From Cuspidothrix issatschenkoi CHARLIE-1 (lineage in GTDB: Bacteria; Cyanobacteriota; Cyanobacteriia; Cyanobacteriales; Nostocaceae), in assembly GCF_002934005.1 (NCBI RefSeq), contig NZ_PGEM01000004.1, positions 1-64,000 of the forward strand: a DNA stretch of 64,000 nucleotides. The letters run 5' to 3'. The notes under the pieces were generated by a model, which was not told the origin of the DNA, did not search any database, and saw nothing but the letters and a program-made list of their open reading frames with translations. The position numbers and the translations under genes are program-made. Of this stretch, positions 37,362 through 45,342 are shown piece after piece (the stretch's first letter is position 1; every line of letters starts with the position of its first letter).

Positions 37362-39353
37362 TTATTCAGATGCTAATAATTCCCGAATTATCCGAGTTAT
37401 AGCCTTTTGAGTAACACGGGTGGCAATTTGTTGACCTAAAAGTTGTACTCCAGGATTAACAATGATTTGGGCTAATTGGGGAGCTAATTTTGTCGCATCA
37501 AAGCCTTTAGTTTCTCGCAAAATCCCGGCGATCCGTTTAATATATTCTAGGGTTTGTTGTTGTTCAACGGTAGCTGAGGGAATTTGGTTTACTGCTGTTA
37601 TTCCTACTCTTTCTCTGAGTAGATAAGTGAAGTTATGCAGGGCATTTTTACTAACAGCATCTATACTGTAGAAAAATTCATCAACTAATCTATCCCTAAT
37701 AAATGAACCGCGTTCAGAAGAGAGAAATTCTACTCCTTGATTGACAACTAAGTTGAGATCATATTCTTGGTTACTACGGGCATTTTTTAACAAGTTTTCC
37801 AAACGATTCCAACGGAATTTACCATCTTTAAACAGCAATTCTTTTAATGAAGTTCTTAACTCATCGGCGGGATCTGTTAATAGCCGTTTAGCAACATAAG
37901 GATAGGCTTCACTGAGAACTTTGAAATTGGGATCTATATAAATGGCAATCCCTTCTAAAGTCACAAGAGAACGAATAATTAAAGCGTAATAGGGTGGTAC
38001 ACGGAAGGGATATTCATACATTAAAGCCGATAAATCATCGGTGATGCTTTTAATATTTAGATCCGCAACACTTGCACCTTGGGCATTAGCAAATACCTTC
38101 GCAAAGGCTGGAATAATAGGGGTGAGATCGGTTTCTGGACTGAGAAATTCTAACTTTACATAGTCCTTGGCTAAACTATCAAATTCTCGGTTAACGACGT
38201 GAACAATGGCCTCAATTAAACCATAACGTTGGGGAGGTTTAACTTCGCTCATCATGCCAAAATCGAGATAAGCTAATTTACCATCCATCGTCGCTAATAA
38301 GTTACCTGGATGGGGGTCAGCATGGAAAAATCCATGTTCTAATAACTGACGCAAAGAACACTGGACACCAATTTCAATTAAATATCGGGCATTGATTCCT
38401 AATGCGGCAATTTTTTCCGGTTGAGTTAATTTGATCCCGTTAATCCACTCCATCGTTAAAACGCGACGGTTGGTGTATTCCCAGTAAATTTTTGGTACAT
38501 AAATATCTTTCATGTGACCATATAATTCAAAAAAGCGTTCTGCATTTTCGCCTTCATGAATGTAATCCATTTCTTCAAAAATGCGATCGCCTAACTCATC
38601 CAAAATCCCGACTAAATCACTACGAACTCGTTTCACGTTGCGCTGTACCCAGCCAGCCAAATTCCGCAAAATATACAAATCTATAGTAATTCGTTCCCGT
38701 AAATCTGGGCGCTGTACTTTAATTGCAACTTCTTCTCCAGTTTTCAATTTTCCTTTGTATACCTGTCCTAAAGAAGCCGCCGCAATTGGTTGAGGAGACA
38801 ATTCTGCATAAACTTCTGTCGGTGGCGCTCCCAATTCTTCCTCAATAAACTGATAAGCTATTTCATTAGGAAAAGCTGGTAATTGATCTTGGAGTCTTGT
38901 TAATTCTTCTAAATAAGTTGGCGGCACTAAATCTGGTCTAGTAGATAGGGCTTGACCGATTTTAATGTAAGCTGGCCCCAACTTTGTTAATAATTCTCTG
39001 AGTTGAACGGCGCGACGACGTTCATTTTTAACCACAATTTTCCATTGCTTATCCCACCATAAGCCAAAGGCAAAGGAAAGAGTTGGTTGTAAAACCGTCA
39101 AAATCCGCCGAAAAACCTGCAAAAATTGTCTACTATATTGTGCTTGTATTTCTACAGGATCATATAGCACCGTCTCCGGTTCTGACCCCATTGTCAACCG
39201 CGCCCTATGTCTTGGTTGTCGAGAAACTTCCGCCGATTTAATTACTAAAGTCTCCGTACTTTGTGCCGCTACTACTTCAATTACGGACAATTCGCCTCCG
39301 CGACTGTCCTCCTGACTTGTTCGAGAACTAGGGGGAAGTGTCTTAACCATCAT
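37362..39353 (-). CDS. ABC1/UbiB-family atypical kinase
   Basis: A 663-residue protein of the AarF/ABC1/UbiB family. The invariant KxGQ motif is YIKIGQALSTRPDLVPPTYL, the alanine-rich loop is AAASLGQVYKGKL, the ATP lysine sits in VAIKVQRP, and the metal/catalytic loop is FHADPHPGNLLA with YLDFGMMS. The first 65 residues are variable. Family members support quinone and prenyl-lipid metabolism in cyanobacteria and plastids. Monocistronic. Confidence 0.93.
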   Translation of the reverse strand: MMVKTLPPSSRTSQEDSRGGELSVIEVVAAQSTETLVIKSAEVSRQPRHRARLTMGSEPETVLYDPVEIQAQYSRQFLQVFRRILTVLQPTLSFAFGLWWDKQWKIVVKNERRRAVQLRELLTKLGPAYIKIGQALSTRPDLVPPTYLEELTRLQDQLPAFPNEIAYQFIEEELGAPPTEVYAELSPQPIAAASLGQVYKGKLKTGEEVAIKVQRPDLRERITIDLYILRNLAGWVQRNVKRVRSDLVGILDELGDRIFEEMDYIHEGENAERFFELYGHMKDIYVPKIYWEYTNRRVLTMEWINGIKLTQPEKIAALGINARYLIEIGVQCSLRQLLEHGFFHADPHPGNLLATMDGKLAYLDFGMMSEVKPPQRYGLIEAIVHVVNREFDSLAKDYVKLEFLSPETDLTPIIPAFAKVFANAQGASVADLNIKSITDDLSALMYEYPFRVPPYYALIIRSLVTLEGIAIYIDPNFKVLSEAYPYVAKRLLTDPADELRTSLKELLFKDGKFRWNRLENLLKNARSNQEYDLNLVVNQGVEFLSSERGSFIRDRLVDEFFYSIDAVSKNALHNFTYLLRERVGITAVNQIPSATVEQQQTLEYIKRIAGILRETKGFDATKLAPQLAQIIVNPGVQLLGQQIATRVTQKAITRIIRELLASE

Positions 39354-39668
39354 GAAGAAGCCACCAAATATATCAACGTTGTTAAATATTGTAACAATAT
39401 CTTGTCTTTGCGGGATATTTTCCCTTGAAATTATTATCTGTCATAGCAGAAGGCAAGGGGTAAGAGTGAAACCCTTGCTATGATTAGTTTTAGGGTGCGT
39501 CAGATATCAGAAATCTGTTTATTTACATGATTTATGCAGTCTGACATGGTTGGCGGGCTTGCCGAACCACACCCCACCAATGTTCCAGTTGCGTAAGTTC
39601 TATTGTTGATGGATGATTCCCGCTACAAACAAATATTCTGACTCGGTGACTCGGTGACTCCTGAATTC
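39354..39668. other. Intergenic stretch with small repeats
   Basis: No gene in 315 bases. A hairpin GGTT-GGC-GGGCTT-GCC-GAACC lies near 39548-39568, and CTCGGTGA repeats near 39640-39660. The motif GTTGCGTAAGTT near 39590 recurs at several intergenic sites in the window. Confidence 0.5.
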
Positions 39669-41012
39669 TTACTCTAAAATTTTAATTTGAATTTGGTGCA
39701 AACGTGGACCAATAATTGAGATAATCGTAAATTCCAGATTTTCATAATTGAATATTTCTCCTTTATTGGGTATTTTCTGCCATTGATAAAGTAAAAATCC
39801 GCCTAAAGTTTGATATTCTCTAGTTAAAGGTAAATTGAGCTGCAAAACTTGATTAACTTCTTCTAAATAAATTTGTGCTTGTACTAAAAATGTCTGTTTA
39901 TCTAACATTTGAATCAATAATTCATCACGACTATCAGTTTCACCAGCATTACCAATAATTTCGGCAATAATATCTTGAATAGTTACCAATCCCACCGTAC
40001 CACCAAACTCATTCACAACCATCACCATCGCTGGTTTCTCGTGCTGCATCATGGGCAAAAGTTCACTTAAAAGAGTCTGTTCTGGAACAAATCGCGGGGA
40101 ATGCATCCAGGTTTTAATTTCTGTCTCTGGTGTGATTTTTCCTAAAGCTAAAGGTGGTGCCAAATCTTGGAAGTAAACTATACCGCGAATGTCGTCCAAT
40201 GATTCCCCAATGATGGGATAACGGGAGTGACCTGTAGATATAATTTCTTTAAGTAATGTGTGAAATGTGGCGTTGATGGGTAGGGCAATGATGCTAGTTC
40301 GGGGAATCATGATATCTTCAGCAGTAATATCGCCAAATTCAAAGACATTATTTAATAGTTCCCGTTCTGCATTTTCCAAACCTGTAGATTCTCTTTCGGT
40401 AGAGATAATTAATTGTAATTCTTCTGGTGTGACTGGCGGTCGCCAACTTTGACCTGTGTATTCAATTCTAAATAATCTTAATAGCCAATAGTTTGATTGA
40501 TTCAAGATCCAAATAAAAGGACTGAAAAAACGGACTATTGCTTTCACTGATGGGGCTAAAAATCTCGCTAACTTTTCTGAATACAACATTGCTACTGATT
40601 TAGGAAATAATTCTCCTAAAACAATTTGCAGATAAGCAATGGCAAAAAAGGCAATGGGGACTGATATAGAATGAGCTAATAAATAATTAAATCTCAAAAA
40701 TAAAGGCCAGGACTCAAACCATTGATCTACTAAGACCGCTATTGTACCTTCTCCAATCCAACCTAGTGCCAAACTAGAAAGGGTAATACCTAATTGGGCG
40801 GTGGATAGTAGTCTATCAATACTCTTTTGTAATGTTTCTACAGCGATCGCTCCTAAATCCCCAGTTTGTACTAACTGTTGGATACGAGTTCGCCGCACTG
40901 TCACCATGGAAAACTCTGCCATCACAAAAAAGGCATTGATAGCAATCAGCACTAGCACGCTAAATAACCGCAGCCCCACATCTGTCAAACTTAAGGTAGA
41001 AAAAGCACTCAC
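39669..41012 (-). CDS. Hemolysin-family (CNNM/CorC-like) protein with CBS domains
   Basis: A 447-residue membrane protein. Residues 1-200 form the CNNM/DUF21 transmembrane domain (AEFSMVTVRRTRIQQLV, IVLGELFPKSVAMLY). Two CBS domains cover about 215-340 (EDIMIPRTSIIALP, VVNEFGGTVGLVTIQDIIAEIIG), and the CorC/HlyC C-terminal domain ends the protein. Relatives influence Mg2+ or Co2+ transport; the haemolysin name is historic. Confidence 0.93.
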   Translation of the reverse strand: MSAFSTLSLTDVGLRLFSVLVLIAINAFFVMAEFSMVTVRRTRIQQLVQTGDLGAIAVETLQKSIDRLLSTAQLGITLSSLALGWIGEGTIAVLVDQWFESWPLFLRFNYLLAHSISVPIAFFAIAYLQIVLGELFPKSVAMLYSEKLARFLAPSVKAIVRFFSPFIWILNQSNYWLLRLFRIEYTGQSWRPPVTPEELQLIISTERESTGLENAERELLNNVFEFGDITAEDIMIPRTSIIALPINATFHTLLKEIISTGHSRYPIIGESLDDIRGIVYFQDLAPPLALGKITPETEIKTWMHSPRFVPEQTLLSELLPMMQHEKPAMVMVVNEFGGTVGLVTIQDIIAEIIGNAGETDSRDELLIQMLDKQTFLVQAQIYLEEVNQVLQLNLPLTREYQTLGGFLLYQWQKIPNKGEIFNYENLEFTIISIIGPRLHQIQIKILE

Positions 41013-41112
41013 TGTCTAAGTAGTCTAGAATTTACCCGATGGAAAAAGGTGGAAATTTTGGCTTTTTAAACTGAAGTCTAAAAAACACAATTCCCAAATC
41101 GGAAATTGAAAG

Positions 41113-41814
41113 TTAATTTGTTTTCTCTACAGGAATATCCGACAATTGTAACTTGAGTTTTTGAGTCGGGTAATCCGTCAAAGACAGAGATATCTGTTTC
41201 ACATCATCAAGTAAAGTGGTAGGAATACTAATTGTACCTTTAAATTCGCTACTTTTGCTAGGTAATTCGGCGGGTAAGCCTTCCGTAATTCCGCTTAACG
41301 TTCTGCCTTTATCGTCAATGATATCTAAAAAACTATAGAGAAACCTGACAGAATCACCACTTTTGTTCTGCATATTTACTCTTAGCAATAAATCACCACC
41401 CGAATAGCGCACAGATTTTACAGACATAATTACGCCTTCACTTTCAGCAACCACGGGAAAACCTGGTTGAATAGTTTCTTCTGCGGGTTCAGGGGTGTCC
41501 TTGGGTTGTGGCTTATTAACTTGAATATTTTCTTCATCTTCTAACTTTTCTGCTTTATTATCCTGGTTTTTATCCCTGATTCTGGCTTTAACAACTTTAA
41601 GAATATCTTCTTCTTTGAGAAAAGTTGTACTTTCTTGTTCTGGATTATTACCTTTATTGCTTTTAAATTTCGCCACAGGACGACCATCAGGCGTAGTGAC
41701 CCCTTTAAGTGCCATACTTCCCAAGGTAAATCCTAAAAAACCACTAGCAGAACCTGCTCCCAACATCAGGGTTAACAAAATTAAAGTTAATAGTACAGTG
41801 GTATTATTTTTCAT
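41113..41814 (-). CDS. Membrane-anchored conserved hypothetical (233 aa)
   Basis: An N-terminal transmembrane segment (about 6-35, TVLLTLILLTLMLGAGSASG), then a charged, disordered stretch (about 50-120) and a beta-rich C-terminal domain (about 125-228) with GVIMSVKSVRYSGGDLLLRVNMQNKSGDSV, which resembles DUF4352-type immunoglobulin-like folds. Probably periplasmic. Function unknown. Confidence 0.65.
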   Translation of the reverse strand: MKNNTTVLLTLILLTLMLGAGSASGFLGFTLGSMALKGVTTPDGRPVAKFKSNKGNNPEQESTTFLKEEDILKVVKARIRDKNQDNKAEKLEDEENIQVNKPQPKDTPEPAEETIQPGFPVVAESEGVIMSVKSVRYSGGDLLLRVNMQNKSGDSVRFLYSFLDIIDDKGRTLSGITEGLPAELPSKSSEFKGTISIPTTLLDDVKQISLSLTDYPTQKLKLQLSDIPVEKTN

Positions 41815-41889
41815 CTAAACCTCCAGGAGACCCCCACCAAAACTGTACTCAGTTTGGTGATGGGAGGAATGGAGGGTTAATTGTGAAAC

Positions 41890-41934
41890 GTCCCTTGAGT
41901 AATTTTGTGCGCCAGCACAAACAATAAAAGGGAC
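41890..41934. other. Nested perfect hairpin upstream of the 41814 gene
   Basis: An outer stem GTCCCTT (41890-41896) / AAGGGAC (41928-41934) encloses an inner stem TTTGTGC (41904-41910) / GCACAAA (41915-41921) with a GCCA loop. Both are perfect. It may be a structured leader of the minus-strand gene or a small repeat. Confidence 0.5.
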
Positions 41935-42059
41935 AGTTGAGCAATTAACAAATCTTTGATTTTCCATATTCGTAACTGTCTTTGTGAATTGATTTACTGG
42001 ATTAATTAGGAAAGAGTGGTCTTTTTTCAGTGTCTAAAACAAATACTTTGGACAGAATA

Positions 42060-42330
42060 TTTTGCTCCGAAGAGCCTCCCATTTCTGGGGTAATGTTAGC
42101 TTTGACAATGTTAGAGGTCGGTAACTATCTTAAAAGCACTGGTTTAACCCTTAAGCCTGTTTAACTTTTAAGTTCTAGAGCAGGGAACTAGCTACGCATT
42201 CCCTGGTAGGTCTTTAACTCTTACCTCTAACGTAGTTCCGTTAAGAACTGAGTCTGATCAACTAGGCTTTTACAAGCCCTCACTTACCCGAAGGGAAGTG
42301 ATGGGTGGTTGACCCGAGTCTAGTTATTAC
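42060..42330. ncRNA. Candidate structured RNA, family unknown
   Basis: This gene-free segment contains several perfect complementary pairs nested in an RNA-like way: GTTAGAGGT (42110-42118) with ACCTCTAAC (42223-42231), enclosing CTTAAAAG (42129-42136) with CTTTTAAG (42165-42172), and CAGGGAA (42181-42187) with TTCCCTG (42199-42205). A second domain follows with AACTAG/CTAGTT enclosing TCACTT (42280-42285)/AAGTGA (42296-42301). Base composition is richer in G+C than the surroundings. I cannot match it to 6S RNA, tmRNA, RNase P RNA or a riboswitch, and the strand is undecided. Confidence 0.45.
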
Positions 42331-42585
42331 ACAGCGAAAATAGGAATTGAGATTTAGTTACTATATATGCTACTAGGGATTTTTAAATTTGGCTTTGCTA
42401 GGACTGGCAAAATCTGCCCCCAGGTGTTATTTATCTGGAAACTGAACTACGGTCAAAATCTGCAACTGTTTTTAATGATAGTTTACAGGTTGCCAAATTA
42501 TGGTAGGATGGTGTAATGTGGTCATAGTCAAAGTCATAAACTAATGACTAAACAGCAAATACCAGGTTAAATTCCTAGTAAACAC

Positions 42586-42658
42586 GCGCCTTTGGCCGAT
42601 TGGGGAGGCAACGAACTCATAATTCGTCTTCAGGCTGGTTCGATTCCAGCAGGGCGCA
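42586..42658 (+). tRNA. tRNA-Met (CAT), elongator type
   Basis: A 73-base cloverleaf. Acceptor GCGCCTT pairs with AGGGCGC (one T-G pair), discriminator A, no encoded CCA. D-arm GCC/GGC, anticodon stem ACGAA/TTCGT with loop CTCATAA (anticodon CAT), T-arm GCTGG-TTCGATT-CCAGC. The paired G1-C72 excludes the initiator tRNA. CAT could also belong to tRNA-Ile2 with lysidine, but the sequence pattern favours elongator Met. Confidence 0.88.
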
Positions 42659-42666
42659 CTTTAGAC

Positions 42667-43266
42667 CTATTCAATTGCTCCATTACCTTTACCTGGACAC
42701 AATTCATCTATCCAAGCGATAAAAGAACTACCAAGAGGAGATAAGGCTGAGGGAATAGTATTAGTGATTCTTTGTGATGAGTATGCACGCTTGGGTATTT
42801 GTTCCCTTTCTACCGCCACAGGTAGTTTATTTAAAGAAGGATAATAGTTGAATGTACCCACTGCCACCACGGACACACCTGTATTCATTTTCAATAACAC
42901 CTGTTGACGTTGTTTTGATCCAGATGAATCTGTCAAGGGTATCTGCATAGGAGAGGTACTAAGAATCTCATTTTTAGCCAGAGAATCCTGGGATTTTAAT
43001 AAATTTAACTCCTGTTCAGGATTAAAGTGTAAACACAACGCCGTAATTATTTGATCAGGATTATTGTTTAAATCTAAAATGAAGGGCAGGATTTTTTTTA
43101 ACTCCGGTTCTAAAACAGATAAAGTGGCTAAAATGTAACCGGAAGAAGGTCTACGGATACCATCATAATCTTTCCAAATTCGCATTTTTACAAGCCAAGA
43201 GCGATTTTGTTTGTAATAATTTAGCCACTTGGTTTTTAAAGATTGACGTAGACGCTGAATATCCAT
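42667..43266 (-). CDS. DUF5331 family protein
   Basis: A 199-residue soluble protein conserved in filamentous cyanobacteria (to my recollection DUF5331). The N-terminus, LRQSLKTKWLNYYKQNRSWL and the region RRPSSGYILATLSVLEPELKKILPFI, is well formed; the second half is Ser/Gln-rich. Function unknown. It sits eight bases downstream of the tRNA on the opposite strand. Confidence 0.65.
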   Translation of the reverse strand: MDIQRLRQSLKTKWLNYYKQNRSWLVKMRIWKDYDGIRRPSSGYILATLSVLEPELKKILPFILDLNNNPDQIITALCLHFNPEQELNLLKSQDSLAKNEILSTSPMQIPLTDSSGSKQRQQVLLKMNTGVSVVAVGTFNYYPSLNKLPVAVEREQIPKRAYSSQRITNTIPSALSPLGSSFIAWIDELCPGKGNGAIE

Positions 43267-43366
43267 TTATTTCCTCACTGTATTGTGATATTCAGGAAAA
43301 TTAGCCTGAAACTTTCTTTAATTTTGACTTTTGACTTGCTGTTGTGCATTTTAAATCCACAACAGC

Positions 43367-43678
43367 TTACCCGTGGGGATGAAACCGATAATACAGCATT
43401 TTCTTGACTCTTTGACCACCTAATAAATGTTGTTCTACCAGTCGAGGTATTTCTTGGGGTGAAACCCGACAATACCAAACCATCTCCGGTAAAACTAGCA
43501 CCATTGGACCGTTACCACATTGACCTAAACAGCCACTAGCTGTAACTGTCACATTAGGTGTAGGGAAAGCCTGTAAAGCGGTTAAAACTTCATTTGCACC
43601 TTGTTTTCTACAAGTACGATGTTGACATACTTGCACACAAATAGGAAGAGATTCCTTTTGAGTTGGTAGATCCGACAT
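43367..43678 (-). CDS. Thioredoxin-like [2Fe-2S] ferredoxin
   Basis: About 103 residues from Met at 43678 (MSDLPTQKESL). The cysteine pattern VCQHRTCRKQGA ... ASGCLGQCGNGPMVLV is that of thioredoxin-fold (2Fe-2S) ferredoxins related to NuoE and Shethna-type proteins; the four ligands are present. The longer frame from 43762 adds 28 residues encoded by intergenic repeat and is rejected. Redox partner unknown. Confidence 0.85.
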   Translation of the reverse strand: MSDLPTQKESLPICVQVCQHRTCRKQGANEVLTALQAFPTPNVTVTASGCLGQCGNGPMVLVLPEMVWYCRVSPQEIPRLVEQHLLGGQRVKKMLYYRFHPHG

Positions 43679-43901
43679 TTTTATACTCTTAATTGGCTGA
43701 CAATATAGCAGAAGGTAAGAGGCAAGAGTGACATTTTTACTATGATTAGGTTTTTGCAACATCGCATCCTATCAAAATTGCCCTAATATTACATCCTTCT
43801 AGGGAGAGAATAGAAAGTAGTGAAAAAATTAAACCCCCTGAAAACTTTTTCAGTATTCTCTAAGAGAATGTTTGAAAAGTCTCTCATAGTGTATCAAATA
43901 T

Positions 43902-43986
43902 TTTTAGATCCCCCTAAATATCCCTGAAAAAGTAGGATTTTAAATCTAGTTAACCCCTTATTAACGGGGTTAGGGGGGATCTAAAA
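43902..43986. repeat. Inverted-repeat element AGATCCCCC
   Basis: TTTTAGATCCCCCTAA (43902-43917) and TTAGGGGGGATCTAAAA (43970-43986) are inverted repeats, with an inner hairpin TAACCCC/GGGGTTA. A common dispersed element of Nostocales. Confidence 0.7.
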
Positions 43987-44156
43987 GTATTAAAAATAAC
44001 CATCTCAAACTTTTAAAACAACCTCTAAGAGGGAGAAATTCTTCCATAAATTCTCCAAAAACTGCATTGATATTTGTGATCCTTGAGAAGCATTAATTAT
44101 CGTCACTATAGTAATTTCTATTCAAGTTAAGTATAAGTACAAGAAGTAACCATTAA

Positions 44157-44244
44157 ACATCTGGTGAAAATTATCGTAGGGACAATTCATGAATTGTCCC
44201 TACAAGGGTTTAGTGGTTATACATATTTAATTACCACCAGATGT
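44157..44244 (+). mobile_element. 88-base MITE-like element, copy 2, inside the left direct repeat
   Basis: Starts ACATCTGGTGAAAATTATCG and ends TTACCACCAGATGT with perfect ACATCTGGTG-type inverted ends; contains GGGACAATTCATGAATTGTCCC as a perfect palindrome in the middle. Comparison with the empty site in the right direct repeat (ACCATTAAACTCTG near 59931) shows it is an insertion. ATTAAAC flanks it on both sides, a possible target duplication. Confidence 0.85.
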
Positions 44245-44524
44245 CTATTAAACGAACGCGGATGAACACAAATGTTTTACCATTAAATCCTGTACTCTGT
44301 TCCCTATTCCCTGCTATCAGTCTTAATTTTAACTCTATTCAAGAATAGAATAGGAGACTGTGGAAGTCTTCAACAAATTATCAAAAAATAGCTATTTTTC
44401 AGCCTTGACATCTAATTAATAAGAGATACATTTATAGAAACTCATTTTTGCATATTTAATTTCTTGCTTTTGTTGACTATATCAAATTGAGCAAATTTAT
44501 ACCTGTATAGGTAAGCGTATACTA

Positions 44525-44694
44525 ATGACACTAGATACATTAATTACCCCGGAAAAGATTGTCTTAGAGGGTAGGATTTTTACTCTCCTAGACTCCAAAG
44601 AGATTTCCGAATCGCCTTTTGTACTCAGCGAAAGACCACACACAGCAAACAATTACAGTTAAAGATGATGATTTATTCCTCGTCACGGATATTA
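44525..44694 (+). pseudogene. 5' remnant of amylo-alpha-1,6-glucosidase
   Basis: The first 45 codons still read MTLDTLITPEKIVLEGRIFT and so on, aligning with residues 1-40 of the intact protein at 60154. A four-base insertion after GAAAGACCACA shifts the frame and a stop follows at 44660-44662. Homology ends at 44694. Confidence 0.88.
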
Positions 44695-44859
44695 CTACTA
44701 AATATGTATAAATTTTGTCACAAATATAGTGTAACATCAAATAAGAGTTGTAAACTTTAGTGTGTTTAGGACTGATATTTCATACCATGCGTAAATGATA
44801 ACCAGATTTTGTGTACTATATAAAACAAGTTACTTAAATTTTTCTTCAGGTAAATTATC

Positions 44860-45342
44860 ATGTTGATGCTACTTTTCCAGATTAGTAATGATTTATACGC
44901 TATTGAGAGCGCCCGTGTAGTTGAGGTTATACCTAGAGTGGCTTTACGAAAAATACATCATGTCCCGGAGTATCTAGCCGGATTATTTAATTATCGAGGT
45001 AAGATGATCCCAGTCATAGACCTGTGCCATTTAATCCGACAAACACCCAGCCGATTTTGTCTCAGTACCCGTATTATTATGGTTAGTTACCCTAGTCAAA
45101 ATTACGGAGAACAATATTTGGGATTAATTGCGGAAAAAATTACAGACACTTTAGATAGACCAGAAGGCAATTTTGTAGATTCTGGTATTCGTATTAAAAA
45201 AGCACCATATCTAGGGGGTATGCTCATGGATCAAAAAGGCATAATTCAGCGGATTCATTTAGAACAATTATTTGCTGATGTCCAAAATACCTACTTATTG
45301 ACTGCGGGAGAAGGTTATATAAATGATTTGTCTAGAAATTGA
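44860..45342 (+). CDS. CheW-like coupling protein (WspB position)
   Basis: A 160-residue CheW domain protein: LLFQISNDLYAIESARVVEVIP, VPEYLAGLFNYRGKMIPVIDLC and YLGLIAEKITDTL are the conserved beta-barrel blocks. First gene of a seven- or eight-gene chemosensory operon; it links receptors to CheA. Its 3' end overlaps the next gene by 20 bases, indicating coupling. Confidence 0.9.
   Translation: MLMLLFQISNDLYAIESARVVEVIPRVALRKIHHVPEYLAGLFNYRGKMIPVIDLCHLIRQTPSRFCLSTRIIMVSYPSQNYGEQYLGLIAEKITDTLDRPEGNFVDSGIRIKKAPYLGGMLMDQKGIIQRIHLEQLFADVQNTYLLTAGEGYINDLSRN

Larger units (their letters stand above)
44034..44694 (+). repeat. Left direct repeat: decayed copy of the kinase/amyloglucosidase divergent region
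   Basis: This stretch matches 59806-60319 in the same orientation along its whole length, from AGAAATTCTTC to CGTCACGGATATTA, at what I estimate as high identity by eye. It contains remnants of the 5' end of the anti-sigma kinase gene (its start is changed from CAT to GAT on the plus strand), the shared promoter region and the 5' end of the amyloglucosidase gene. It is about 147 bases longer because of the MITE insertion at 44157 and adjoining bases. Confidence 0.9.

Noticed and set aside
42060-42330. Assignment as 6S RNA, tmRNA, RNase P RNA, SRP RNA or a group I intron
   Set aside because: None of the conserved sequence blocks I know for these RNAs is visible, and the adjacent tRNA is uninterrupted; left as unassigned candidate.
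42586-42658. Initiator tRNA-fMet
   Set aside because: G1 pairs with C72; bacterial initiators have a mismatch there.
44700-44859. Defined promoter for the chemosensory operon
   Set aside because: A TACTATATAAAAC stretch near 44814-44826 could serve as a -10 region, but no matching -35 or operator can be supported.
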